Shown in pieces: positions 44,201-52,843 of a stretch of 64,000 nt of DNA. The DNA lies in the NCBI RefSeq assembly GCF_052045245.1, contig NZ_JBQEON010000023.1, positions 1-64,000 of the forward strand, in the 5' to 3' direction. The notes under the pieces are model-generated. The model had not been told where the DNA came from, did no database searches, and saw only the letters and a list, made by a program, of their open reading frames with translations. The stretch's first letter is position 1. Every line of letters starts with the position of its first letter. Origin of the DNA: Burkholderia sp052045245. Its GTDB lineage: Bacteria; Pseudomonadota; Gammaproteobacteria; Burkholderiales; Burkholderiaceae. Made by a program: the position numbers and the translations under genes.

Positions 44201-44608
44201 GCACGGCCGAGCTCGCGCGACTACCTGTCCGCGTGGCTCGCGCATCTCGTCTACTGCGCGGTGGAGCCCGACGGCCCGCGCCGCACGCTGTGGTTCGGCA
44301 GCGGCGGCGCATTCGAGCTCACGCCGGTCGCGGCGCCGCTCGAGCGCCTCGCGCCGCTCGCCGCGCTGTTTCGTGCCGGGCGGCGCATGCCGCTGCGCTT
44401 CTTCCCGCGCAGCGCATGGGCGCGCATGTCCGACGGCGAGGCGAAGGCCGCGAGCGTGTGGATCAACGAGCGCGTGGCGAGCGAAGCCGACGATCCGGCG
44501 ATCGCGATCGCATGGCGCGGCGCGCATCCGTCGCTCGACGAGCCGTTCGGCACACTCGCGCGGCTCGTATTCGAGCCGATGCTGGAACACCTGAAGGAGG
44601 TCGCATGA
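41270..44608 (+). CDS. recC: Exonuclease V (RecBCD) gamma subunit
   Basis: A 1112-residue RecC. It begins MLHLFYSNRHETLADALLDDL, close to characterised RecC N-termini, and carries the LRRRLELDIAARHGVCANVEF and YLAQWLWAQIG blocks. RecC has inactive helicase and nuclease folds; it holds the complex together, splits the DNA strands and recognises Chi. It is the first gene of a recC-recB-recD-arfB run and overlaps recB by four bases (ATGA), so subunit synthesis is probably coupled. Confidence 0.96.
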   Translation: MLHLFYSNRHETLADALLDDLAAFPARHGPWAQQQVIVPSAALRRRLELDIAARHGVCANVEFTYLAQWLWAQIGRVMEVPKRSPFSPDRLVWRCYRLFAQAAGGAPWLASPRLAAYLSASDDAMRYELAQRVAAVLDHYLTYRPEWLAAWQAGESVLAGDAAPRGISDAARDDEHWQAALWRALLAELSDSGTPPAHRFLVEARNLDPDTAERVDWPESVSVFALPTMPPLHVALLRELSRWIDVRVYALNPCREFWFDIVTAAHAEALDAAGRLDYQEVGHPLLAEWGRQTQAQLHMLHELTESAASGDASRFVGNPAPTWLARVQNAILDLQPEAELGDAPAERGIEVHVCHSLARQLEVLHDRLLACFDADATLQPSDVLVAVADLAAAGPLIDAVFGTAGAGGARVPYRVTGLPPSQANPVARVLLEWLALPERQVGAPELVEWLRVDAVAARYGIDAAALETVQTWLAAAGARRGLSPTASDDAAVPAPRHTFSDALARLFLGYAMPEGAAPVGAWLPIEAATGSEAELLGRLARFTDDLDGFARRLADAHAPRAWSELFADTLARFFDSGAAYADALAGVRDALDAMLAAMTEGAPDEALPAAVVRAGLAAALDDPARGGVPWGGVTFSSLTSLRGLPYRVVCLLGMDDGVLPSLARADEFDLMAVLPKLGDRQRRDDERNLFLDLLLAARDRLLIAYTGRSIRDNAPLPPAALVDELLDHLALVTAGADAAPDAVDAARRAFIVEHPLQPFAAEYFRPGSELASYDAERATLASLLAAEAARDATREQPFFAQPLPAEPVEAVAFSEFERFWRHPARALLRARLGIVLSDAQAELLDTEPFALDFAGSDALAERLLPLLIESEEGGVHDHALRIADASPELPGGATGAVWRDQALGAMTQLASNVRHALADGMERRPFTLSIAPAWPDTDQALFGADDAMLSDDAVSAPLELHGTLNRLTPAGQIIYRYARPSSRDYLSAWLAHLVYCAVEPDGPRRTLWFGSGGAFELTPVAAPLERLAPLAALFRAGRRMPLRFFPRSAWARMSDGEAKAASVWINERVASEADDPAIAIAWRGAHPSLDEPFGTLARLVFEPMLEHLKEVA

Positions 44609-47600
44609 GCGCCGCATCCCAGCCGCTGGCGGCGCTCGAGCTTGACGTGTTCGCGTGCCCGCTCGACGGCGTCAATCAGATCGAGGCATCGGCCGGTACC
44701 GGCAAGACGTGGAACATTTGTGCACTCTACGTGCGCCTGCTGCTCGAAAAGGATCTCGGCGCGGACGAAATCCTCGTCGTGACCTTCACGAAGGCGGCGA
44801 CGGCCGAACTGCACGAGCGGATTCGCGGGCGGCTCGCGCAGCTCGCGCATGCGCTCGATACCGGCGACGACGGCGGCGATCCGTTCGTCGCGCGCCTGCT
44901 CGAGACGACGCTCGGCGCGGCCGGCGCGCTCGACACCGAAACCGCCGCGAAGCGGATCCGGCGCGCGCTGCGTGCATTCGACCAGGCGGCAATCCACACG
45001 ATCCACGCGTTCTGCCAGCGCGCGCTGCAGGAAGCGCCGTTCGCGGCCGCGATGCCGTTCGCGTTCGAGATGCAGGCCGACGATGCGGCGCTGCGCTTCG
45101 AGCTTGCGGCGGACTTCTGGCGCACGCGTGTCGAGCCGATGGCCGCGCGCTGGCCCGGCTTCGCGACGTGGCTCGTCGATTCGGGCGCGGGCCCGGCTGC
45201 GCTCGACGCCCAGCTCGCGCGCCGGCTGAAGAAGCCGCTCGCCGCACTGCGCTGGGACGGCGTCGTCGAACCGGACGAATCGGCGGAGGCCGCCGCCGCC
45301 GAGTGTTTTGCGGAGGCCGCACGGATGTGGGCCGCCGAGCGCGACGCGATCGATGCGTTGCTGCGCACCGCGCAGCCCGCGCTCAACCAGCGCTCGCACA
45401 AGCCCGACGCGGTTGCCGATGCGCTCGCCGCGTGGTCCGCGCATTTCGCGCAGGGCAACGCAACGGCCACGCTGCCGAAGGCCGCGCTCAAGCTCACGCG
45501 CACCGCGCTGGTGAAGGCGACGAAAAAGGGGGGCGCGACGCCCGAACACGCGTTCTTCGACGTCGCCGATGCGCTCGCAGCAGCGGTGGCCGCGGCCGAG
45601 GCCGCGCAGCATGCGCGCTGGCTCGCGCTGATCGCCGACTGGCTCGATACCGCGCCGGCCGAGCTGGCCGAACGCAAGCGCACGCGTCGCGTCGTGTCGT
45701 TCGACGACCTGCTCGCGAACCTGTATCACGCGCTGCATGCGCATCCGTGGCTCGCCGAGACGCTGCGCGCGCGCTATCCGGCCGCGCTGATCGACGAGTT
45801 CCAGGATACCGACCCGCTGCAGTTCGCGATCTTCGACCGGATCTTCGCGCCGGGCGGGCCGCTCTTTCTCGTTGGCGATCCGAAGCAGGCGATCTACAGC
45901 TTCCGCGCGGCGGACCTGCACACCTATCTCGCCGCGCGGGCCAGCGCGAGCGCGTGCTATACGCTCGCGGTCAACCAGCGCTCGACGCCGGCGATCGTCG
46001 ACGCGTGCAACCGTTTCTTCATGTCGAACCCGCGCGCGTTCGTGCTCGACGGGCTCGACTACTACGCGGTGCGGGCCGGCACGCGCGTGCGGGCGCCGTT
46101 CGTCGACGAGACGGATCCGGGCCCGGCCGGCGATTTCCGGATCTGGGCGCTGCCCGGCGGCGACGGCACGCTGCTCAAGCGCGACGCGCAGGCGCAGGCC
46201 GCTCAGGCATGCGCGGCCGAGATTGCCCGGCTGATGCGCGGTGCGCGGGAAGGGCAGGCCCGGCTCGGCGACACGCCGCTGTCGCCGGGCGACATCGCGG
46301 TGCTCGTGCAGACGCACCGGCAGGGCAGCCTCGTGAAGCGCGTGCTCGCCACATGGGGTATCGGCAGCGTCGAGCTCGCGCAGGCATCGGTGTTTTCGAC
46401 CGGCGACGCGGAGCAGCTCGAACGCGTGCTGGCGGCGATCGACGCGCCGGGCGACCTGCGGCGCCTGCGCTCGGCGCTGGCGGCCGACTGGTTCGGCCTC
46501 GATGCGGGTGCGCTGTGGCGCATGGAGCAGGGTGATGGCGATGCGTCGCGAGAAGCGGCCGACAGCACGGATGCGATGAGCTGGGTCGAGCGCTTCTCGC
46601 GCTACCGGCTGCTGTGGCGCGAACGCGGCTTCGCGGTGATGTGGCGCACGTTCACGCGCGAGCTGCGGATCGCCGAGCGGCTGATGGCCGGCGCCGATGG
46701 CGAGCGCCGCGTGACCGACATCAACCATCTGGCCGAACTGACGCAGGCGCGCGCGTCCGCGCAGCCGGGCATTGCGCCGACGCTGCGCTGGCTCGCCGCG
46801 CAACGCCTCGACGGCGGTGGAGAGGAGGCGCAGCTGCGTCTCGAATCCGATCGCAACCTCGTGCAGATCGTCACCGTGCACAAGTCGAAGGGCCTCGAAT
46901 ACGCGGTCGTGTTCTGTCCATTCCTGAACGACGGCGGGCTGCGCGAGCCGCCCGCGTCGGGGTTGCCCGATGCACGCGAGTATCACGACGACGCGGGCGA
47001 CGCCGTGCTGCATTACGGATGCGACGACGCAGCCGCCGAGCATGCCGCGCGCCAGGCGTTGCGCGAGCAGGCGGCGGAGCGCGCGCGACTCGTCTACGTG
47101 GCGCTCACGCGCGCGGTCTATCGGTGCTATCTCGTTGCCGGGCCTTATCTGTCGTCGCGCTCGACCCGCGAGGCGCGGCGCAGCGTGCTGAACTGGCTCG
47201 TGGCCGGCGCCGGCCAGTCGTTCGACGCGTGGCTCGACGAGCCGCCCGACGAAGCCGCGCTCGATACCGCGTGGCAAGCGCTCGCAGGTGGCCCGGTGAG
47301 CGTCGCGCCGTTGCCGGTGCCGGCGCGTCGCGAGCGCCTGGCCGCCGGCCACGATGCATCGCAGACGCTCGCGGCACGCCATGCGACGCGCGTGCTGCGC
47401 GACGCGTGGCGGATGGCGAGCTTCAGTTCGCTGACCGCGTCGATGGCGCGCGAGGAGGCGGGCGTCGCGCTCGTGCCGGACGACGAGCTGCGGCCCGATC
47501 ACGATGCGCTTGCCGCCGCGACGCCGGACGGCGCGTTCGCCATCGCCGAGACGGTCGCGGCCGAGCCGCCGGACGACGACATCCTCGTGTTTCCGCGCGG

Positions 47601-48309
47601 GGCGGCAGCGGGCGAGTGCCTGCACCGCCTGTTCGAACTCAGCCGGTTCACGGAGCCCGATTCGTGGCACCAGGCCGCGCTCGGCGCGCTGCACGACCGG
47701 CCGGTCGAGGCCGCGCCCGAACTCGCGACGCGCCTGCCGGCGATGATGGCGCGGCTCGTCGACGATGTCGTGCGCACGGAGCTCGTGCCGGGCATGCGGC
47801 TGGCGGTTCTCGATCCCGCGAAGCGGCTCGACGAAATGGGTTTCCTGTTCCCGGCGCCGTCGCTCGAGTTGAGCGCGCTGCGCCGGCTGCTGGTCGCGCA
47901 CGGCTATCCGGACGTTGCGCTGGACGCCGGCATGCTCACCGGTTTCATCAAGGGTTTCATCGACATGATCGTCGAACACGACGGCCGTTTCTGGATCGTC
48001 GACTGGAAGTCGAACCATCTCGGCAACACGCCGGATGCCTACGGCCCGCGCGCCCTCGACGTCGCGATGGCCGATCACGCGTATCACCTGCAGGCGCTGC
48101 TCTATACGGTCGCGCTGCATCGCTATCTGCGCGGCCGGTTGCCCGGCTACGACTACGACACGCATATGGCGGGCTACCTGTACCTGTTCGTGCGTGGCGT
48201 GCGGCCCGGCTGGCGCAGCGGCGGCGAACCGGCCGGCGTGCATGCGCGGCGGCCCGCGCGCGAACTCGTCGACGCGCTCGACCGGATGATGGAAGGGGGC
48301 CGCGCATGA
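44605..48309 (+). CDS. recB: Exonuclease V (RecBCD) beta subunit, helicase-nuclease
   Basis: A 1234-residue RecB. The UvrD-type helicase has Walker A ASAGTGKT at residues 28-35, the LIDEFQDTDPLQFAIFDRIF motif II region and motif V near VTVHKSKGLEYAVVFCPF. The C-terminal nuclease has its catalytic IVDWKSNHLG motif near residue 1130. RecB unwinds DNA 3' to 5' and cuts it; after Chi it loads RecA. ATG 44605 follows AAGGAGG at normal spacing and overlaps the recC stop; the upstream frame lies inside recC. Length is close to E. coli RecB (1180). Confidence 0.96.
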   Translation: MSAASQPLAALELDVFACPLDGVNQIEASAGTGKTWNICALYVRLLLEKDLGADEILVVTFTKAATAELHERIRGRLAQLAHALDTGDDGGDPFVARLLETTLGAAGALDTETAAKRIRRALRAFDQAAIHTIHAFCQRALQEAPFAAAMPFAFEMQADDAALRFELAADFWRTRVEPMAARWPGFATWLVDSGAGPAALDAQLARRLKKPLAALRWDGVVEPDESAEAAAAECFAEAARMWAAERDAIDALLRTAQPALNQRSHKPDAVADALAAWSAHFAQGNATATLPKAALKLTRTALVKATKKGGATPEHAFFDVADALAAAVAAAEAAQHARWLALIADWLDTAPAELAERKRTRRVVSFDDLLANLYHALHAHPWLAETLRARYPAALIDEFQDTDPLQFAIFDRIFAPGGPLFLVGDPKQAIYSFRAADLHTYLAARASASACYTLAVNQRSTPAIVDACNRFFMSNPRAFVLDGLDYYAVRAGTRVRAPFVDETDPGPAGDFRIWALPGGDGTLLKRDAQAQAAQACAAEIARLMRGAREGQARLGDTPLSPGDIAVLVQTHRQGSLVKRVLATWGIGSVELAQASVFSTGDAEQLERVLAAIDAPGDLRRLRSALAADWFGLDAGALWRMEQGDGDASREAADSTDAMSWVERFSRYRLLWRERGFAVMWRTFTRELRIAERLMAGADGERRVTDINHLAELTQARASAQPGIAPTLRWLAAQRLDGGGEEAQLRLESDRNLVQIVTVHKSKGLEYAVVFCPFLNDGGLREPPASGLPDAREYHDDAGDAVLHYGCDDAAAEHAARQALREQAAERARLVYVALTRAVYRCYLVAGPYLSSRSTREARRSVLNWLVAGAGQSFDAWLDEPPDEAALDTAWQALAGGPVSVAPLPVPARRERLAAGHDASQTLAARHATRVLRDAWRMASFSSLTASMAREEAGVALVPDDELRPDHDALAAATPDGAFAIAETVAAEPPDDDILVFPRGAAAGECLHRLFELSRFTEPDSWHQAALGALHDRPVEAAPELATRLPAMMARLVDDVVRTELVPGMRLAVLDPAKRLDEMGFLFPAPSLELSALRRLLVAHGYPDVALDAGMLTGFIKGFIDMIVEHDGRFWIVDWKSNHLGNTPDAYGPRALDVAMADHAYHLQALLYTVALHRYLRGRLPGYDYDTHMAGYLYLFVRGVRPGWRSGGEPAGVHARRPARELVDALDRMMEGGRA

Positions 48310-50630
48310 ACGTGTCCGACGACATGCTCGAATTCACCGGCGGCCTCGTCGCGCGCCTGCCCGAGCCCGCCGATTTCGGCATCGCGCTCGCGGAAGGTTT
48401 CGCGCGCCGCATCGGTGACCTGTCGCGCGGCGCGGGTGCGTCGGCCGCGGCCGCGCGCTGGGCGGCGCGTGCCGCGTTCGCGACGAGTCGCGCGACCGCC
48501 GGCGGCCACGTATGCGTCGCGCTCGGTGCGCTCGCGCAGCGTTACGAGGCGACGATCGACGAGGTGCGCGCGGCGCTCGCCGCGAGCGGCCTGGTGGCGT
48601 TCGGCACGCTCTCGCGCGGCGACGAGCGGCCGCTGATCGTCGATCGGCACGATCATCTCTATCTGTCGCGCTATTTCGACTACGAACGGCGGCTTGCCGA
48701 GGCGCTGGTCGCGCAGGCCGGCGCCGCCGCGCCGGGCGATGCGCTGTCGCCCGAACGGTTGCGCGACAGTCTCGCGCGTTACTTCGGGCCGGCGACGGGC
48801 GAAGTGGACTGGCAGCGCGTCGCGGCGATCGTGGCGCTGACGGGGCGGGTGACGATCGTCAGCGGCGGTCCCGGCACCGGCAAGACGACGACGGTCGTCG
48901 GCGTGCTGGCGTGTTTGCTCGACGCGCATCCGGGGTTGCGCATCGCGCTCGCGGCACCGACCGGCAAGGCCGCGCAGCGCATGCAGGAAGCGCTGCACGC
49001 GCGGGCGGGCGACCTGCCGCCGGAACTGGCCGCGCGCCTGCCCGACACGTCGTATACGCTGCATCGCCTGCTGGGCGGCGGCGGGGGGGCGGGCTTTCGC
49101 CATCATCGCGACAACCCGTTGCCGTACGACCTGATCGTGGTCGACGAGGCGTCGATGATCGACGTCGCGCTCGCCGCCCATCTGCTCGACGCGCTCGCGC
49201 CCGGTGCGCGGCTCGTGCTGCTCGGCGACAAGGACCAGCTTGCCGCGGTCGAGGCCGGTGCCGTGTTCGCGGAACTCAGCGCGCGGCCGACGTTCACCGC
49301 CGCGGCACGCACGCGTATCGCGCATGCACTCGGGATCGACGAAGCGGCTTTCGTCGCCGCGTTGCCGGTGCCGGACGGCGAGATGGCGCAAGCGGGAACC
49401 GGTCCGGCCCCGGCCTCGGTTTCGGCTCCGGCCGCCGCGGCGCTATCCGCGTCGGCATTGGTGCCCGCTGCGCACAAGCCAGCTGCGCGGCGCAACGTGG
49501 ATACGCGCCAGGCGTCACTGTTCGACGACGACCCGCAGGACGACGCGGCTTCTCCCGCCGACGTCGCCTCGCCGGCCGCTTTGTTGCCGTCTGCTGCATC
49601 CGCACCTGCACCGACCGACATCGACGGCCCCTCCGCGACCGCTGGTCCCGCTTGGATCGAGGCCGGCGAGCTTGCGTGGCTCGACGCGGTCGAGCTGGCG
49701 CCATTCGACCCGAGCGACGCGGGCAACATGGCGCGCGCGTCGGCCGCCGCCACGCGCGCGGGCGAAACGGCTGTCGTTCCGCCCGCGCCCGCGCCGCTCG
49801 CGGACTGCGTCGTGTGGCTCGAACGCAATTACCGCTTCGGTCTCGATTCGCCGATCGGCCGCCTGTCGCTCGCGATCCGCCGTGGCGACGTGCAGGCCGC
49901 GCTCGACGCACTGCCGAACGACGATGCGGCTGCAGCGTCGTTTCATGACGATGCGGGCGACATGCTGGCGGCGTCGACGGTCGAGCGGCTCGCGCGCCGG
50001 TTCGGCGCATACCTCGATGCATTGCGCACCGCGTTGTCCGAACCGGTGCCGGATCCGCTGCCGCTGTTCGATGCGCTCAACCGCTTCCGGATCCTGTGCG
50101 CGACGCGCACCGGCTCGCGTGGCGCCGAGCACGTCAATGCGCTGGTGGCCACGCACGTGCGGCATGCCGCTCGCGTGCCGCTCGCGGTCGGCGCACACTG
50201 GTTCACCGGGCGGCCGATCATGGTGACGCGCAACGACTATGCGCTCGGGCTGTTCAACGGCGACATCGGCATCGCGCTGCCAGACGCGCACGGCGTGCTG
50301 CGCGTGTGGTTCCGGCGCGCCGACGGCACCGCGCGCGCGGTATCGCCTGCCGCGCTGCCGCCGCACGAAACGGCGTTCGCGCTGACGGTCCACAAATCGC
50401 AGGGCTCCGAATTCGACGAGGCCGCGCTCGTGCTGCCGGCATCGTTCGGCCGCGTGCTCACGCGCGAACTCGTGTACACGGCCGTCACGCGCGCCCGCGC
50501 GCGCGTGCAGGTGATCGGCCCGCGGCGCGTGCTGGCGCAAGCGGTCGCCACACGCACGCAACGCGATTCGGGGCTCGCGGCCCGCGTCGACGAGGCGCTC
50601 GCGCGGCGCCGCGAGGAGACGCCGCGATGA
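48306..50630 (+). CDS. recD: Exonuclease V (RecBCD) alpha subunit, 5'-3' helicase, with disordered insertion
   Basis: A 774-residue RecD; E. coli RecD has 608. Walker A GGPGTGKTT lies near residues 187-195, Walker B is LIVVDEASMID, and the C-terminal VHKSQGSEFDEAALVLP helicase motif is present, so it should be active. An Ala/Pro/Ser-rich segment of about 150 residues (about 353-500) separates two helicase segments and contains QASLF at 402-406, which resembles a beta-clamp-binding pentapeptide. The start overlaps the recB stop (ATGA), and the stop overlaps the arfB start. Confidence 0.94.
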   Translation: MNVSDDMLEFTGGLVARLPEPADFGIALAEGFARRIGDLSRGAGASAAAARWAARAAFATSRATAGGHVCVALGALAQRYEATIDEVRAALAASGLVAFGTLSRGDERPLIVDRHDHLYLSRYFDYERRLAEALVAQAGAAAPGDALSPERLRDSLARYFGPATGEVDWQRVAAIVALTGRVTIVSGGPGTGKTTTVVGVLACLLDAHPGLRIALAAPTGKAAQRMQEALHARAGDLPPELAARLPDTSYTLHRLLGGGGGAGFRHHRDNPLPYDLIVVDEASMIDVALAAHLLDALAPGARLVLLGDKDQLAAVEAGAVFAELSARPTFTAAARTRIAHALGIDEAAFVAALPVPDGEMAQAGTGPAPASVSAPAAAALSASALVPAAHKPAARRNVDTRQASLFDDDPQDDAASPADVASPAALLPSAASAPAPTDIDGPSATAGPAWIEAGELAWLDAVELAPFDPSDAGNMARASAAATRAGETAVVPPAPAPLADCVVWLERNYRFGLDSPIGRLSLAIRRGDVQAALDALPNDDAAAASFHDDAGDMLAASTVERLARRFGAYLDALRTALSEPVPDPLPLFDALNRFRILCATRTGSRGAEHVNALVATHVRHAARVPLAVGAHWFTGRPIMVTRNDYALGLFNGDIGIALPDAHGVLRVWFRRADGTARAVSPAALPPHETAFALTVHKSQGSEFDEAALVLPASFGRVLTRELVYTAVTRARARVQVIGPRRVLAQAVATRTQRDSGLAARVDEALARRREETPR

Positions 50631-51031
50631 TGATCCGCTACACGCTCGATCCGGCCGAAGTCGAATGGACGGCCGTGCGCGCGCAGGGCGCCGGCGGACA
50701 GAACGTCAACAAGGTGTCGAGCGCGATTCACCTGCGCTTCGACATCCGCGCGTCGTCGCTGCCGCCCGTCATCAAGGAGCGGCTTCTCGCGCTGTCCGAT
50801 CAGCGCATCACGCGCGACGGCATCGTGGTGATCAAGTCGCAGGAATACCGCACCCAGGAGAAAAACCGCGACGCGGCGCTCGCGCGGCTCGATGCGTTGA
50901 TCGGCAGCGTCGCGTTCACGCCGCGTGCGCGGGTCGCGACACGGCCGACGCGCGCATCGAAGGAGCGGCGGCTCGAACACAAGTCGCGCCGCAGCGTGGT
51001 GAAGTCGGGCAGAGGAAAGGTGATCGACTGA
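50627..51031 (+). CDS. arfB: Alternative ribosome-rescue factor / peptidyl-tRNA hydrolase ArfB (YaeJ)
   Basis: A 134-residue protein related to class I release factors. The catalytic GGQ (residues 23-25) sits in AQGAGGQNVNKVSSAIHLRF, and the C-terminal tail is basic (RVATRPTRASKERRLEHKSR), as needed to enter the empty mRNA channel. ArfB frees ribosomes stalled without a stop codon by hydrolysing peptidyl-tRNA. It starts within the recD stop (ATGATG, with TGA at 50628), so its translation appears coupled to recD. It ends 51 bases before the convergent EAL gene. Confidence 0.93.
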   Translation: MMIRYTLDPAEVEWTAVRAQGAGGQNVNKVSSAIHLRFDIRASSLPPVIKERLLALSDQRITRDGIVVIKSQEYRTQEKNRDAALARLDALIGSVAFTPRARVATRPTRASKERRLEHKSRRSVVKSGRGKVID

Positions 51032-51082
51032 CGAAAGGCCGATCGGCCGGGCGGGGCGAACGAACCCGTACCGCCGCGCCGG

Positions 51083-52363
51083 CTATCGCATCACGGTTCC
51101 CGCACTGTCGAGCACGAAGTCGACGCAGAACACGACGAGGCGGCTCTGCGCGCGAATCGCGACGGCCGCCGTATAGCAGTCGCGGCCTTCGGTCAGCGAG
51201 AAGTGCGGCCCCATCAGCGCGACGCGTCCCGGCGCCGCGACCGCGCGCTGGAAGTACGGCCGCCGCGACCAGTTGCTGTGGGTTTCCGGGAACAGTGGTG
51301 CGAGTCGCGTGCCGATCGCCTGGCCGTCCTCGGGACGCGCGCCGATCGACGGCAGGAACTGTTCGCCGATCTCGTCCGTGACGAACACGCGGCGTGCGGC
51401 CGGCACCGTGAAGACGCGCTGCGCGGCGTCGTGCAGGTTGTCGCTCGCGGAAAACGCGGCCGCGCCGGCGAGCACGAGCCGCTCGATCGCGTCGAAGCCC
51501 GGCTGCTCGGCGACGACCGGCGCATGCCGGCGGGCGATGAAGCGTTGCCATGCGGCGTCGAGCATCGCGGGTGCCGCGGCGCTCGCGTGCGCGATCGACC
51601 CGTCGGGCTGACCGAACTGGAAGCCCTGGACGAAATCGATGTCGGCTTCCATCAGCGCCTGCAGCGCGTCGTCGTTTTCGACGCCTTCGGCGAGCACCAT
51701 CGCGCCGGCCTGATGGAGCATCGATACCAGGTGATGCATGATGCGGCGATCGTCGGCCGACGTGTTGGCGCGTTCGACGAGCGAACGGTCGAGCTTGACG
51801 ATGTCGGGCCGAACACGCCACACGCGGTCGAAGTTCGAGAATCCGGTGCCGAAATCGTCGATCGCGATCAGGAAGTCGCGATGCTGGATCATGTCGATCG
51901 TGCGGGCGAGCGCGGCTTCATCGCGCGCCGGCTGCTCGACGACTTCCAGCACGATGCGGTTCGGCGGCAGTGCGAAATGCCGGCACAGGGCCTCGACGAA
52001 CTCGCGCTGCACGAGGCCCGAATCGAGCACGCGCGGCGTCACGTTCAGGAACAGCCAGCCGTCGCCGATGCCTTGCGCGACGAAGTTGGCCGTATGCAGG
52101 CAGCGCGCGAGGCGGTCGAGCAGCAGCGCATCGGCGGCCGCGCGGGTCTTGTCGAACAGCGCGATCGGCGACACCAGCGTGCCGTTCGCGTCCACGACGC
52201 GCAGCAGTGCTTCATAGCCGACCACGCGCTTGTGCGTGATCGACAGCACGGGTTGAAACACGCTGCGCAGCGTCGTGTCGCGATACGTGGCGATCCAGCC
52301 GCCGGGCGTCGGCGTGAGGCGTTCGAGCACGGAATCGAGCGAGAGGTCGCGGGAGGGCTTCAT
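51083..52363 (-). CDS. EAL-domain c-di-GMP phosphodiesterase with C-terminal sensor region
   Basis: A 426-residue protein. Residues about 30-260 are an EAL domain with YEALLRV, FLNVTPRVL, DDFGTGFSNFD, VKLDRSLVE, AEGVEN and the QGFQFGQP end, so all main catalytic positions seem present; the usual ITES is LEVVEQ. Residues about 275-426 resemble a YkuI-C/Cache-type sensory fold (WSRRPYFQRAV, then GPHFSLTEGRDCYTAAVAI). I chose ATG 52363, since the 21 residues before it are Pro/Gly-rich. Predicted cytoplasmic. It lowers c-di-GMP in response to an unknown ligand. Confidence 0.89.
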   Translation of the reverse strand: MKPSRDLSLDSVLERLTPTPGGWIATYRDTTLRSVFQPVLSITHKRVVGYEALLRVVDANGTLVSPIALFDKTRAAADALLLDRLARCLHTANFVAQGIGDGWLFLNVTPRVLDSGLVQREFVEALCRHFALPPNRIVLEVVEQPARDEAALARTIDMIQHRDFLIAIDDFGTGFSNFDRVWRVRPDIVKLDRSLVERANTSADDRRIMHHLVSMLHQAGAMVLAEGVENDDALQALMEADIDFVQGFQFGQPDGSIAHASAAAPAMLDAAWQRFIARRHAPVVAEQPGFDAIERLVLAGAAAFSASDNLHDAAQRVFTVPAARRVFVTDEIGEQFLPSIGARPEDGQAIGTRLAPLFPETHSNWSRRPYFQRAVAAPGRVALMGPHFSLTEGRDCYTAAVAIRAQSRLVVFCVDFVLDSAGTVMR

Positions 52364-52843
52364 GTCAACGGTGCCCGGCGGCGAATGGAGGGGCGGTGTC
52401 GTGCCGCCACGCAGAAGCCGTCGCACGCGCGGGTGGACGCGAGAGAACGTGGAGCATCGTGACCGCCTTCTGCGGATGAGTGTTCCGAGTGTAACGGGAA
52501 TGGCGCGACGCGCGTATCAGGGTAACTCCACACGCAAACGCTACACCGCTGCCTGGGCGCGCGCGTTAGCCGGAGAGGACGCACGCGCCACGGCCGCCGG
52601 CCGTGCACGCGGCGACAGTGCTGCGTGTGCCGAGTGCATTGCGTGCGAAGAATGCGGGAGGCGAGAGACGGCAGGCGGGGGGCGGGGCGGGCGAAGCCGC
52701 GGAAATGTCGGACAAGCCGGTCGGCTGCACTGCGATCGCCGCGGCCGTCGGCCTCCGGCGAAACGCGACGCGATCGGGCGCGGCCACGGCTGGACCGAAG
52801 TCGAAGTGCGGCAACCGAGGGGCGTCGCCGGCCCGCGCGCCGC
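52364..52843. other. Intergenic region between the EAL and DMT transporter genes
   Basis: No convincing gene in any frame; the open frames here are antisense or GC-bias artefacts. The minus-strand promoter of the EAL gene should lie near 52440-52520, where GC content drops slightly. A 7-base-pair CACGGCC/GGCCGTG hairpin spans about 52588-52606 but has no T tract. Confidence 0.5.
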
